This document shows positions 1 to 6,190 of a stretch of 7,916 nucleotides of DNA, piece by piece. The stretch is from JANQUM01 sp047630355 (lineage in GTDB: Bacteria; Bacteroidota; Bacteroidia; Cytophagales; Spirosomataceae). The notes below the pieces were generated by a model. That model was given only the letters and a program-made list of their open reading frames with translations, was not told the DNA's origin and did no database searches. Positions within the stretch are counted from its first letter, which is position 1, and each line of letters starts with the position of its first letter. The stretch covers positions 1-7,916 of the forward strand of contig JBLHXN010000149.1 in assembly GCA_047630355.1 (NCBI GenBank), written 5' to 3'. A program made the position numbers and the translations under genes.

Positions 1-239
1 TAATTCCCTTTTGACTCTCCTTCGATAAAGTCGAACTTTACAGACTTGTTCAATTTCTTGTTAGATAACTGAGCACGTTGGATTTTATCACCGAAATCAA
101 AAGCGAAGACGTTGTCGGCGTTTAAGTTTACTGTTTGGGCGAACCACTGTTGTAAGCCACCCGGATTAGAAATGTACGGGTAAATAACTTTGGGTGAAGT
201 CTTAAAATTATATTCCCGAGCGAATTTATATTTTTCCAT
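1..239 (-). CDS. START-like domain protein, 5' part only (runs off the left edge)
   Basis: This is the N-terminal 79 codons of a minus-strand gene that continues beyond base 1. It starts at an ATG (237-239), reads MEKYKFAREYNFKTS, and stays open to the window edge. The pattern of an N-terminal beta strand, then SPKVIYPYISNPGGLQQWFA (residues 15-34), then a strand containing FAFDFGD (about 45-51) resembles the small START-like (SRPBCC/Bet v1 fold, AHSA1-related) proteins common in Bacteroidota. In these the 'P..L..WFA' helix precedes a curved beta sheet that forms a hydrophobic cavity. The family's ligand and job are not established, so no function is assigned. No Shine-Dalgarno sequence is visible. 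Two small palindromes lie 33-56 bases upstream. The family call rests on the N-terminus alone. Confidence 0.75.
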   Translation of the reverse strand, partial: MEKYKFAREYNFKTSPKVIYPYISNPGGLQQWFAQTVNLNADNVFAFDFGDKIQRAQLSNKKLNKSVKFDFIEGESKGN

Positions 240-271
240 AATAATAGCAGTTTGATTAGCTTCGATTTACG

Positions 272-295
272 TCTAATTTAGATTTCTTGCAAGAA
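272..295. promoter_or_regulatory. Paired palindromes upstream of the START-like gene
   Basis: TCTAA-T-TTAGA (272-282) is followed one base later by a perfect 12-bp palindrome, TTCTTGCAAGAA (284-295). Both lie in the leader or promoter region of the leftward START-like gene. Side-by-side dyads of this size suit a dimeric regulator or a short leader hairpin, but no family can be assigned. A palindrome of this size can also arise by chance in AT-rich DNA. Confidence 0.25.
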
Positions 296-340
296 TTTCA
301 GTATTTTTTTGTGGTTTCTCAACTTATCTTGACAAATAGG

Positions 341-371
341 TTGCATTATAAAAAGTCTCTTTCTACATTTG
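341..371 (+). promoter_or_regulatory. Bacteroidota-type promoter for tRNA-Met
   Basis: A TTG at 341-343 (the -33 element) is separated by 20 bp from TACATTTG at 364-371, a full match to the -7 consensus TAnnTTTG used by the primary sigma factor of Bacteroidota. The expected transcription start falls at about 376-379, just before the mature tRNA 5' end at 386, which leaves a very short leader. The exact match, correct spacing and position all agree. Confidence 0.7.
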
Positions 372-385
372 CGACTCGAAAAAAC

Positions 386-459
386 AGCGGGGTAGCTCAG
401 ATGGTTAGAGCGTCGGATTCATAACCCGGAGGTCTGGGGTTCGATCCCCCATCCCGCTA
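386..459 (+). tRNA. tRNA-Met (anticodon CAT), probably elongator
   Basis: A complete 74-nt cloverleaf can be folded by eye. The acceptor stem pairs 386-392 with 452-458, including one G-T pair at its inner end. The D stem GCTC (395-398) pairs with GAGC (408-411). The anticodon loop TTCATAA (418-424) carries CAT at 420-422. The T arm is TGGGG (435-439), loop TTCGATC, CCCCA (447-451), and the discriminator base is A459. CCA is not encoded. The anticodon stem has an A-C apposition next to the loop (A417/C425). The A1-T72 acceptor pair is fully Watson-Crick, and the anticodon stem lacks the three G-C pairs of an initiator, so it is not tRNA-fMet. A CAT anticodon can also mark tRNA-Ile2 (lysidine-modified C34), but the overall sequence looks more like elongator Met. 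It stands alone with its own promoter and terminator. Confidence 0.93.
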
Positions 460-469
460 CTTGATTTTT

Positions 470-500
470 CCCAACATTTACTCAGATGTTGGGTTTTTTT
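470..500 (+). terminator. Rho-independent terminator after tRNA-Met
   Basis: The stem CCCAACAT (470-477) pairs perfectly with ATGTTGGG (486-493) around an 8-nt loop and is followed at once by seven Ts (494-500). It begins 10 bases after the tRNA. The minus-strand exit of the same hairpin is A-rich rather than T-rich, so it should stop only rightward transcription. Confidence 0.88.
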
Positions 501-576
501 ATGCTTTCTTCCGAAATACTGTCGATAAGAATTTTCGTGCAGTCTAAAACCGTGTGATGCCGCAGCATTAATAGCA

Positions 577-1416
577 TTATTCTGCGTAGTTTGATGCGAA
601 GATTCTATACTTGAACAACCCGACCACTATTGCTCCGCCAACGCTATTTCCTGCTAAAACGAGCAGTAAGAACCAGAGGTAGTCAAAAATAGAAATGTGA
701 TCAGCGAAGAGAAATGCTCCGAATACTTCAATGCTTCCGACAATGCTGTGGTGAAACCCACCAAAACCAATAACACCTGTAATCATGATAATAAGAAAAA
801 TTCGGGTGAGTGAATTCATGGTGCTGTTTAAAAGCCAATTTAAAAGACCCATCAGCCAACCGGCAACAACTGCACTCAATAAGATTACCCAGGCATCATA
901 ATGTAACACGTGATCTCCGACGGTTATCATTGTTTCGTGGGTGAAAAGACCCAGATTAGGGGCAAGAAATGCAATGAATAGGGTAAATAAGATTCCGCCA
1001 GCAATATTTCCCAAAATTACCAACCCCCAAACACGCATCATTTCCCAGCCGCTCCGCTGTCCGTTTAGCACCGGCAGAGCCAAAACGGAAGTTTGCTCGG
1101 TGAAAAGAGCCGACTTCCCAACAATAACAAGTACGAATCCTACGGGGTAAACTATGCTGAACATTTTAAAGGCACTGTCTTCGGCGATTTTTCCCGATAA
1201 TAAGTAGTAGAGCGTACAGACAAGGAAATAGCTTATGCCTATTTCAAGCCCCGCAATGATAGCACTCAAGATTACCGCTTTGTTTTTTAACTTAAATATC
1301 TCTTCACCTTCGTGAATGACGCGGCTCATGATCTCGCTATACTTATTTTCGCTATCTATATCATTAGATTGCTTCTCCAGTTCTTTTTGGTAAATCTCTT
1401 GCTCTTTTGGTTCCAT
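577..1416 (-). CDS. Formate/nitrite transporter (FNT) family membrane protein, YfdC-like
   Basis: A 279-residue inner-membrane protein. After a charged, hydrophilic N-terminal tail (about residues 1-45) there are six likely membrane helices near 47-70, 84-104, 127-151, 175-197, 204-220 and 245-268, the FNT/aquaporin-like fold that forms pentamers. The first half-helix region reads GKSALFTEQTS (100-110), where classical FNT channels such as FocA have an 'FTGN'-type motif. The second reads GFHHSIVGSIE (220-230), which holds the central pore histidine position. The long tail, the FTE motif and the 'FHHSIVGS' motif fit the YfdC-like branch of uncertain substrate better than FocA, NirC or HSC. Transport of formate, nitrite or a related small anion is family inference only. 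It starts at an ATG (1414-1416), and GAGG overlaps the region immediately upstream on the other strand only. It appears to be transcribed alone, with unrelated features on both sides. No leftward terminator was found. Confidence 0.88.
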   Translation of the reverse strand: MEPKEQEIYQKELEKQSNDIDSENKYSEIMSRVIHEGEEIFKLKNKAVILSAIIAGLEIGISYFLVCTLYYLLSGKIAEDSAFKMFSIVYPVGFVLVIVGKSALFTEQTSVLALPVLNGQRSGWEMMRVWGLVILGNIAGGILFTLFIAFLAPNLGLFTHETMITVGDHVLHYDAWVILLSAVVAGWLMGLLNWLLNSTMNSLTRIFLIIMITGVIGFGGFHHSIVGSIEVFGAFLFADHISIFDYLWFLLLVLAGNSVGGAIVVGLFKYRIFASNYAE

Positions 1417-1712
1417 GAGGTATGTTAGAGTATATTGTGGAGGTTTTGTGCAAGTGTGGTGACAGAGGTCTAAATGTGTTCGGTAAGTCAGGAAACTATA
1501 AAAAGTTGTACCAAGGCCGAATGCGTTTGACTCAACCTTTCTGTAACAAACGGTGGTTACACGTTGAATGTTTTCTGCTGAGGGCAGCAGAATGCCACGA
1601 CGGTACCGGGAGATAGTAAGGCAATGCTCGAAGTTATTCTTTAATTCTGCTTCTACTCACATCAGGTTTGAATGTGTTATTAAGTTGAGTGGTGAAAAAT
1701 ATATCTTGCTGT
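1417..1712. other. 296-bp intergenic region, no convincing gene
   Basis: This gap lies between the holA stop and the FNT start, both on the minus strand. It should contain the end of the five-gene transcript and the FNT promoter. I could not find a TTG/TAnnTTTG pair with proper spacing on the minus strand, nor a T-tailed terminator. The middle (1532-1592) carries two adjacent hairpins, listed separately. A 64-codon plus-strand reading frame spans most of it but does not look coding. I looked for signatures of RNase P RNA, SRP RNA, tmRNA and common riboswitches and recognised none. Confidence 0.6.
1532..1592. other. Two adjacent hairpins, possible structured RNA or attenuator
   Basis: The first hairpin has TGTAAC (1542-1547) pairing with GTTACA (1556-1561) around an 8-nt loop, and is extended across an asymmetric bulge by TCAAC (1532-1536) with GTTGA (1563-1567). 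The second is perfect: TTCTGCTG (1573-1580), loop AGGG, CAGCAGAA (1585-1592). Neither is followed by a T-tract on either strand, so a plain intrinsic terminator is not supported. They may be part of a 3' UTR structure of the holA transcript, the FNT leader, or a small RNA. The strand is undetermined. Confidence 0.35.
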
Positions 1713-2732
1713 TTACGTAAAAATACCGATCAACATATTTCGTAAGATGTCGTTTGGGTCATTTGATGAAGTCCCGACCCCTTTACTTGCCAAGTCAGCG
1801 TCTTTCAATGCTCCAATTGCATTAATCACTTGCGATACTTCATACCTCGAAGCCGCCATCTTGTATTCGCTCAGAAAGTAGGGGCGAAGTTCCAGAATTT
1901 TGCTCAATTCGGTTTCTGACTTATGACCGCTGTACTTAAGGAGTAGTAGCTTTGAGAAGTAATTAAACAGGACGATGATTAACGGTTGAATTGGGTTCTT
2001 CTTCGCATTTTTTCCCATGTAAGTTATAATTTTGAATGACTGAGCAAAATTTCTTCTGCCCAATGCTTTTTGCAACTCGAACACATTAAAATCTTTGCTG
2101 ATGCCCACGTACTTTTCTACGTGCTCTTCCTCAATACTTTGCCCAATTGTGAGATTTAACAGTATCTTGTCAATTTCTTTGGTGAGTTTGGGTAAATCAT
2201 TACCAGTATGTTCAATCAGAAGGTGATTGGCTTTTAGGGATATGGTTACTCCTTTTGACTGACAATAGGAAGATACAAAATCGGGTAATTCGTTATCGTA
2301 AAGCGGTGCTGACTTAAATACAAAAGCATTTTTCGTGAAACTCTTAACCCAAGATTTCCGCTCGTCTAATTGTGTATCAAACTGAAGAACTAATACGGTG
2401 GAAGTCAATGGGTTTTCGGCGTAACCTTTTAGAAGTTCGTTCTGTTCTTTAATATTTATATCTTGAATAGACTCAGCACTTTTAACGACAATAAGCTGCC
2501 TTTCTGCCATCATCGGGTAGCGTCTTGCCGCATTGATGATATCGCCCACTTTTATGTCTTTACCGAAGAGGATTTGCTCGTTGAAGCTCTTCTCAGAGAT
2601 TGGAACGGCTAATTCAGTAATTCGCTCGGTAAGTTGATTCGCGTAATAGGGTTCTTTGCCGTGAAATAAGTACAGCGGCGAAAGGGACTTTTTCGTAATC
2701 CCCTTTAAGACGGTTGAGAAATTACTTTTCAT
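1713..2732 (-). CDS. holA: DNA polymerase III subunit delta
   Basis: The delta subunit of the clamp loader, which opens the beta sliding clamp so it can be placed on primed DNA at the replication fork. From the ATG at 2730-2732 the product is 339 residues, normal for the family. Visible family features are the N-terminal PLYLFHGKEPYYANQL (19-34), where the P-loop of related AAA+ proteins is degenerate as usual in delta; AARRYPMMAERQLIVVK (68-84); the EHTGNDLPKLTKEIDKI segment (174-190); and KDFNVFELQKALGRRN (213-228), leading into the C-terminal helical collar domain. A TTG two codons upstream could extend the frame, but the ATG is preferred. The gene overlaps the acpH end by 11 bases and is the last gene of the minus-strand operon, so it probably depends on upstream translation and a distant promoter. 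Confidence 0.93.
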   Translation of the reverse strand: MKSNFSTVLKGITKKSLSPLYLFHGKEPYYANQLTERITELAVPISEKSFNEQILFGKDIKVGDIINAARRYPMMAERQLIVVKSAESIQDINIKEQNELLKGYAENPLTSTVLVLQFDTQLDERKSWVKSFTKNAFVFKSAPLYDNELPDFVSSYCQSKGVTISLKANHLLIEHTGNDLPKLTKEIDKILLNLTIGQSIEEEHVEKYVGISKDFNVFELQKALGRRNFAQSFKIITYMGKNAKKNPIQPLIIVLFNYFSKLLLLKYSGHKSETELSKILELRPYFLSEYKMAASRYEVSQVINAIGALKDADLASKGVGTSSNDPNDILRNMLIGIFT

Positions 2733-3336
2733 TGGCAAAAATCGTGGTTTGAATAAAGTTATCGCTCATCGCTATCAACTCGGGATAAAATATCATAAAC
2801 TGTTGGTTGAGGTAGTCGTAATTTGCCCGGAAAGCGGGGAGAGATTCGTTGAGGTGGTTCTCAATTCCAATTTTGATATTTACACTTTGCATCGCTCGCT
2901 CTAAGCCCCATTCGTGTTCGTAGTGCATTAGCCATTCGTAAGAAACCATTGAATCTACTACTTTTGATAAAAGCGGAGGATAAAATTCTTTGTATTGTGG
3001 AAGGATATTGTAAACGGTTTGACAGAAATCTGGTAACGGTACATCGTAAAACGCCGACCAGTTTTTGATTAAAAAGTGATCGAAGAATATGTCAACCACA
3101 ATGGGTGAATATTTACCAATCGAATCGTAAAAAAGACTTTTACAATTTGCCACGTTTTCGTTCGTATCGGTGAACGTATCAATTAACCTGTGCAACTTGA
3201 CGCCAACCTTTAATTCTTCCGTCAAAAAAGCATTTCGTGGATGTTCGATTCTCCCAGTAATAAAATCCTCAATCATATTTCCCGCCAAGATTTCATCGAT
3301 GCCGCCAGATAGTGCTAAGTGAGCTAAGTAATTCAT
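2722..3336 (-). CDS. acpH: ACP phosphodiesterase (AcpH-like, PF04336 family)
   Basis: Predicted acyl carrier protein phosphodiesterase: in Escherichia coli, AcpH hydrolyses 4'-phosphopantetheine from holo-ACP to give apo-ACP in a metal-dependent reaction. This 204-residue protein keeps the family layout: N-terminal MNYLAHLALS, LAGNMIEDFITG (17-28), GVKLHRLIDTFTD (45-57) and YSPIVVDIFFDHFLIKNW (76-93). Likely metal-binding or catalytic residues, by family pattern, are D24, H49, D53, D57, D82, D86 and H87. This resembles an HD-type arrangement. The length is close to that of the E. coli enzyme (about 190). Its ATG overlaps the deaminase stop as ATGA (3333-3336), a classic translational-coupling junction, and its 3' end overlaps holA. 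The biological need for ACP turnover in this phylum is not well established, so cellular function is inferred from the family. Confidence 0.87.
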   Translation of the reverse strand: MNYLAHLALSGGIDEILAGNMIEDFITGRIEHPRNAFLTEELKVGVKLHRLIDTFTDTNENVANCKSLFYDSIGKYSPIVVDIFFDHFLIKNWSAFYDVPLPDFCQTVYNILPQYKEFYPPLLSKVVDSMVSYEWLMHYEHEWGLERAMQSVNIKIGIENHLNESLPAFRANYDYLNQQFMIFYPELIAMSDNFIQTTIFANEK

Positions 3337-3797
3337 AAAGTCATTTTCTCTACCTCGATTCCAAATTTACGCAAAAACTCTACGCCTTCGTCTGTCGGGA
3401 TTCCTTTGTATTCGGCGTAAGAGTTTAAGAAGAATACCTTCTTTATTTTCATGGTATAAATTACACGTGCACAGGAAATACATGGAGATAAAGTTACATA
3501 AATGGTTCCGCCTTCTACCCGGCTTCCATTCTTGACAGCGTGTAATATAGCATTCTGCTCGGCGTGGAGGGCAAGACTGCAGCTTCCTTTTGAGTCCTTC
3601 GGACAACCGGCAATCCCGAAATCTTCATCGCAGTTATGGGTTCCGGCGGGTGGGCCGTTGTAACCGATTGAAATAATTCTTGTTTCGTTTGCCAGCACTG
3701 CCCCAACCTGAGCCCGAACGCAATGCGACCTTTTCGCCAAGTTAGCGGCGAGTTCCATAAAGATTGTATCAAAATCAGGTTTCTGTTCTTTGGTCAT
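3333..3797 (-). CDS. Deoxycytidylate (dCMP) deaminase family protein
   Basis: A zinc-dependent cytosolic deaminase expected to convert dCMP to dUMP, the precursor of dTMP. Counting from the ATG at 3795-3797 the product is 154 residues, the usual size of bacterial ComEB-type dCMP deaminases. The catalytic signature is complete: HAE (78-80, with E80 as the proton shuttle) and PCISC (105-109, zinc ligands C106 and C109). The segment GYNGPPAGTHNC (45-56) is typical of dCMP deaminases rather than cytidine or tRNA-adenosine deaminases, and the extra Cys/His residues before HAE could hold a second, structural zinc. An in-frame TTG at 3801-3803 overlaps the upstream stop (TTGA) and is an alternative start; the ATG lies two bases after that stop. 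The gene sits between the protease and acpH and overlaps acpH by four bases. Confidence 0.9.
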   Translation of the reverse strand: MTKEQKPDFDTIFMELAANLAKRSHCVRAQVGAVLANETRIISIGYNGPPAGTHNCDEDFGIAGCPKDSKGSCSLALHAEQNAILHAVKNGSRVEGGTIYVTLSPCISCARVIYTMKIKKVFFLNSYAEYKGIPTDEGVEFLRKFGIEVEKMTL

Positions 3798-3799
3798 AT

Positions 3800-5059
3800 T
3801 CAAAATGTAATAATTTTTCTGGTCTGAGAGGTAGTAGCTGTTTGTAACTGAACAAAGAAAACACCGTTGGTTTTAGTTAGTTCGTTTACTGAAATTAAAG
3901 CTCCTGGGAAATCAATATAATCTTTGGTTGCTATCAATTTTCCAGATAGCGTGTATAAGTTAATCGTAAAGTTTTGAAAATCTGGTAGCTTGATGCTGAT
4001 TTGCACTGATGTATTTGTGCCCGGATTATTGATGATTGAAAGTGTAGGTGTTGCAACTGGCTGAAAATTCAACTTCGCCGCTTTTACCAACCTGTCACGC
4101 CGTTGTGAGATTTTTAAAATAGTCCGCACCCTTCCTTTTTGATCCTGAGTGAAAATACTCATGCACGAATCGGGCGTGTAATCGAGGTAGTTTTCAATCA
4201 TCGGTAATCGCGATACGCGGTCGCACCGCGAAGGTTGGGCCACGCACAAATTAGTATTAGGGCCAGATACTCGTGGTGTGTCCTCGCAGTAATCAGTTCC
4301 GCAAAAAGAATCTCCCCACGTATGAATCAGCCCGAACCAGTGCCCAATTTCGTGCGTCGTGGTCCTGCCATAACTGTATGACCCAAATGATGCCGTTCCT
4401 ATTCTGTTCCCGAAAACGGTATGGTCAATTATGACTCCATCGGTAGCTGCGTTTGTTTCGTCAAAATCAAGTCCGTTAAAATTACCTGTTGGAAACTCAG
4501 CGTAGCCAATGTAATTATCGCTCAACGTGGTAACCCAAATGTTGAGGTAGCGTTCCGAATCCCAATAGGAAAGTGACGATAGTAAGTCATTATCCCCGAA
4601 TACATCGTAAGATTTTTTTGGATTATACTCCCGAACTATTCCATTCGTAGGTAAACCATTGGGTGTTGTTTGAGCTAACGCGAAATTTAATTCCATGTCC
4701 GCTCCAACGAGATTGCTGTTGAACCCTAATGTATTCGGTAGCCGACGGAAATCATTGTTCAATACTTTGATCTGCGACAATATTTGTTCGTTGCTGATAT
4801 TCCCGTTACCACTTCCTCCAATAATTCCCGACTCATTTGCGTGAATTACGTGAACTACTACTGGAATTGTTATAACTTCTTCATTAGTTCTGGTTTGACG
4901 ATCGTACGTAAATTCCGCTCGTTCAATAACCTTTTGTAGTTGTTCGTACTTTTCTGAATCATTATTTTTGCCACCTACGGCACATTTTCTGACCTGTGAA
5001 TAACCACTGTGAAAAAGTACGAACAACAAACTACTTAATATTATTCTCCTCTTTTTCAT
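3800..5059 (-). CDS. Secreted M43-family (cytophagalysin-type) zinc metalloprotease with T9SS sorting domain
   Basis: A 419-residue exported protease. Residues 1-21 form a signal peptide: MKKRR, a hydrophobic core, then an A/S-type cleavage region near GYSQ. A propeptide-like stretch follows; C26 could act as a cysteine switch, which is speculative. The catalytic domain runs from about 60 to 325. It contains the extended zinc motif HEIGHWFGLIH (236-246; ligands H236, H240, H246; general base E237), then the M43 block IENYLDYTPDSCMSIFTQDQ (288-307) with the likely Met-turn at C299-M300. Further cysteines at 253, 258, 272 and 279 could form disulfides. The last 80 or so residues form a beta-rich type A Por sorting domain with GVFFVQLQT (399-407) and the closing TRKIITF, used by the Bacteroidota type IX secretion system. 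Substrate is unknown. The gene's start lies inside phoH (29-base overlap). Confidence 0.92.
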   Translation of the reverse strand: MKKRRIILSSLLFVLFHSGYSQVRKCAVGGKNNDSEKYEQLQKVIERAEFTYDRQTRTNEEVITIPVVVHVIHANESGIIGGSGNGNISNEQILSQIKVLNNDFRRLPNTLGFNSNLVGADMELNFALAQTTPNGLPTNGIVREYNPKKSYDVFGDNDLLSSLSYWDSERYLNIWVTTLSDNYIGYAEFPTGNFNGLDFDETNAATDGVIIDHTVFGNRIGTASFGSYSYGRTTTHEIGHWFGLIHTWGDSFCGTDYCEDTPRVSGPNTNLCVAQPSRCDRVSRLPMIENYLDYTPDSCMSIFTQDQKGRVRTILKISQRRDRLVKAAKLNFQPVATPTLSIINNPGTNTSVQISIKLPDFQNFTINLYTLSGKLIATKDYIDFPGALISVNELTKTNGVFFVQLQTATTSQTRKIITF

Positions 5060-5987
5060 AAGCCTTCAGAATCTCTACCACTAATGGGTGACGTACTACG
5101 TCGCTGGCATCCAGTTCAATGAATTTGATGCCATCTATATTGCGGAGCATTCGGTAGGCGTCTTTTAATCCTGACCTTTGACTTCGGGGCAAATCTATTT
5201 GAGTAATATCCCCGGTAATCATCATCTTGGATTCTGGTCCCATTCTGGTCAAGAACATTTTCAGCTGCATTGATGTCGTGTTTTGAGCTTCGTCAAGTAG
5301 GATAAACGCATCGTTGAGAGTTCTTCCCCGCATGTAAGCAAGCGGTGCAATCTCTATGATGTTCTTCTCGATGTATCCGTTCAGTTTTTCGGCGTTCAAC
5401 ATATCGTGCAGCCCATCGTAAACGGGGCGGAGGTAGGGGTCAATTTTTTCCTTCAAATCTCCGGGTAGGAAACCGAGGTTTTCGCCCGCTTCAACTGCTG
5501 GCCGGGTGATGATGATTTTCTTTACTTTTTTGTCTTTCAAAGCTTGCACCGCAATTGCCACCGCCGTGTAGGTTTTTCCTGTTCCGGCGGGTCCGACCGC
5601 AAATACAATATCATTGGTCTTAGCTGCTGCAACTAATTTGCGTTGGTTGGCGGTTTTAGCTTTTATGGCTTTGCCATTTGCCCCGTACACGATAACGTCA
5701 TCAGAGAAATTTAATTTTGAAAGTGCGGTCGTTTTGTCGTCAGCTACGTAATTTTCAACGTCTTTTTTCGAAAGCTTTCCGTACTTTTCAATATGGCTGA
5801 TTAAATTCTGAATTATACTCTCAATGTAGTCTATCTCTCTATCGCTGCCCTTTAACACTAAATCACTGCCACGAGAAATTACCTTTGTTTTCGGAAAGGC
5901 TTTGCTAATTACTCTGATATTGACGTTCTGAATACCTAAAAAATCAATTAGTGATATTTCCTCTAAACTTATTTTTCGTTCTATCAA
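5031..5987 (-). CDS. phoH: PhoH-family P-loop ATPase (PhoL/YbeZ-like)
   Basis: A 318-residue cytoplasmic ATPase of the PhoH/PhoL group, related to the helicase core of superfamily 1 and linked in other bacteria to RNA processing and ribosome metabolism, often together with the endonuclease YbeY. Visible features are a KH-like N-terminal region (about 15-70), TANQRKLV (112-119, Q-motif-like), Walker A GPAGTGKT (132-139), ITRPAVEAGENLGFLPGD (160-177), Walker B FILLDEAQN (228-236), TGD (258-260), and SDVVRHPLV (295-303) holding a likely arginine finger. The only plausible start is a TTG (5985-5987): an in-frame stop lies three codons upstream and the first internal ATG is deep inside the family core. 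Homologs I recall start near the same place. It is the first gene of the minus-strand operon and is divergent from dnaB. YbeY is not in this window. Confidence 0.93.
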   Translation of the reverse strand: MIERKISLEEISLIDFLGIQNVNIRVISKAFPKTKVISRGSDLVLKGSDREIDYIESIIQNLISHIEKYGKLSKKDVENYVADDKTTALSKLNFSDDVIVYGANGKAIKAKTANQRKLVAAAKTNDIVFAVGPAGTGKTYTAVAIAVQALKDKKVKKIIITRPAVEAGENLGFLPGDLKEKIDPYLRPVYDGLHDMLNAEKLNGYIEKNIIEIAPLAYMRGRTLNDAFILLDEAQNTTSMQLKMFLTRMGPESKMMITGDITQIDLPRSQRSGLKDAYRMLRNIDGIKFIELDASDVVRHPLVVEILKAYEKEENNIK

Positions 5988-6190
5988 GTTATGTTATAAT
6001 TTAATTTTTATCTATTTCCAAAATTCAATAATTTATTCACAAATACATCATTTTTTCCACAATATTTGTTTAGATTAAATGGTAAGTGGTTGATGTATAG
6101 GGATTTATATATTATATTTATTTTCTCGGGAAAGGTAGTAAATTCAGCAATCAAATTATTTATCGTAGTATTGTAGCAGAAACCTACTAA
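5988..6190. promoter_or_regulatory. AT-rich divergent spacer between phoH and dnaB
   Basis: This 203-bp region must hold the promoters for both the five-gene leftward operon and dnaB. It is clearly richer in A and T than the flanking genes. A candidate dnaB promoter is listed separately. On the leftward strand only imperfect -7-like octamers were seen (TGTATTTG at 6047-6040, GAATTTTG at 6026-6019), and neither has a TTG at the right distance. No Shine-Dalgarno sequence precedes either start, as is common in Bacteroidota. Confidence 0.55.
6090..6120 (+). promoter_or_regulatory. Candidate dnaB promoter
   Basis: A TTG at 6090-6092 and TATATTTA at 6113-6120 (seven of eight matches to TAnnTTTG) are separated by 20 bp, the same spacing as the tRNA promoter in this window. 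The predicted transcript would start near 6126-6128 and carry a leader of about 65 nt before the dnaB ATG. The region is very AT-rich, so a chance match is possible. Confidence 0.4.

Noticed and set aside
470..500. tRNA terminator acting in both directions for the FNT gene
   Set aside because: On the minus strand the hairpin exits into an A-rich tract, so it lacks the U-tail needed to end FNT transcription.
941..1150. Plus-strand frame opposite the FNT gene
   Set aside because: Antisense shadow of a clearly coding membrane protein; no start signal and no family features.
1480..1520. Weak likeness to an SRP RNA core (GTCAGG...AAGGCC)
   Set aside because: The GGAAGCAGC-type tetraloop segment and the flanking complementary arms of SRP RNA are missing.
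1422..1616. 64-codon plus-strand frame in the FNT-holA gap
   Set aside because: It starts one base after a GAGG with no workable ribosome-binding spacing, its protein has no recognisable features, and its second half is taken up by hairpin DNA. It is more likely chance.
3367..3772. Two alternative minus-strand frames within the deaminase region
   Set aside because: They are out-of-frame readings of the deaminase, whose HAE and PCxxC motifs establish the true frame.
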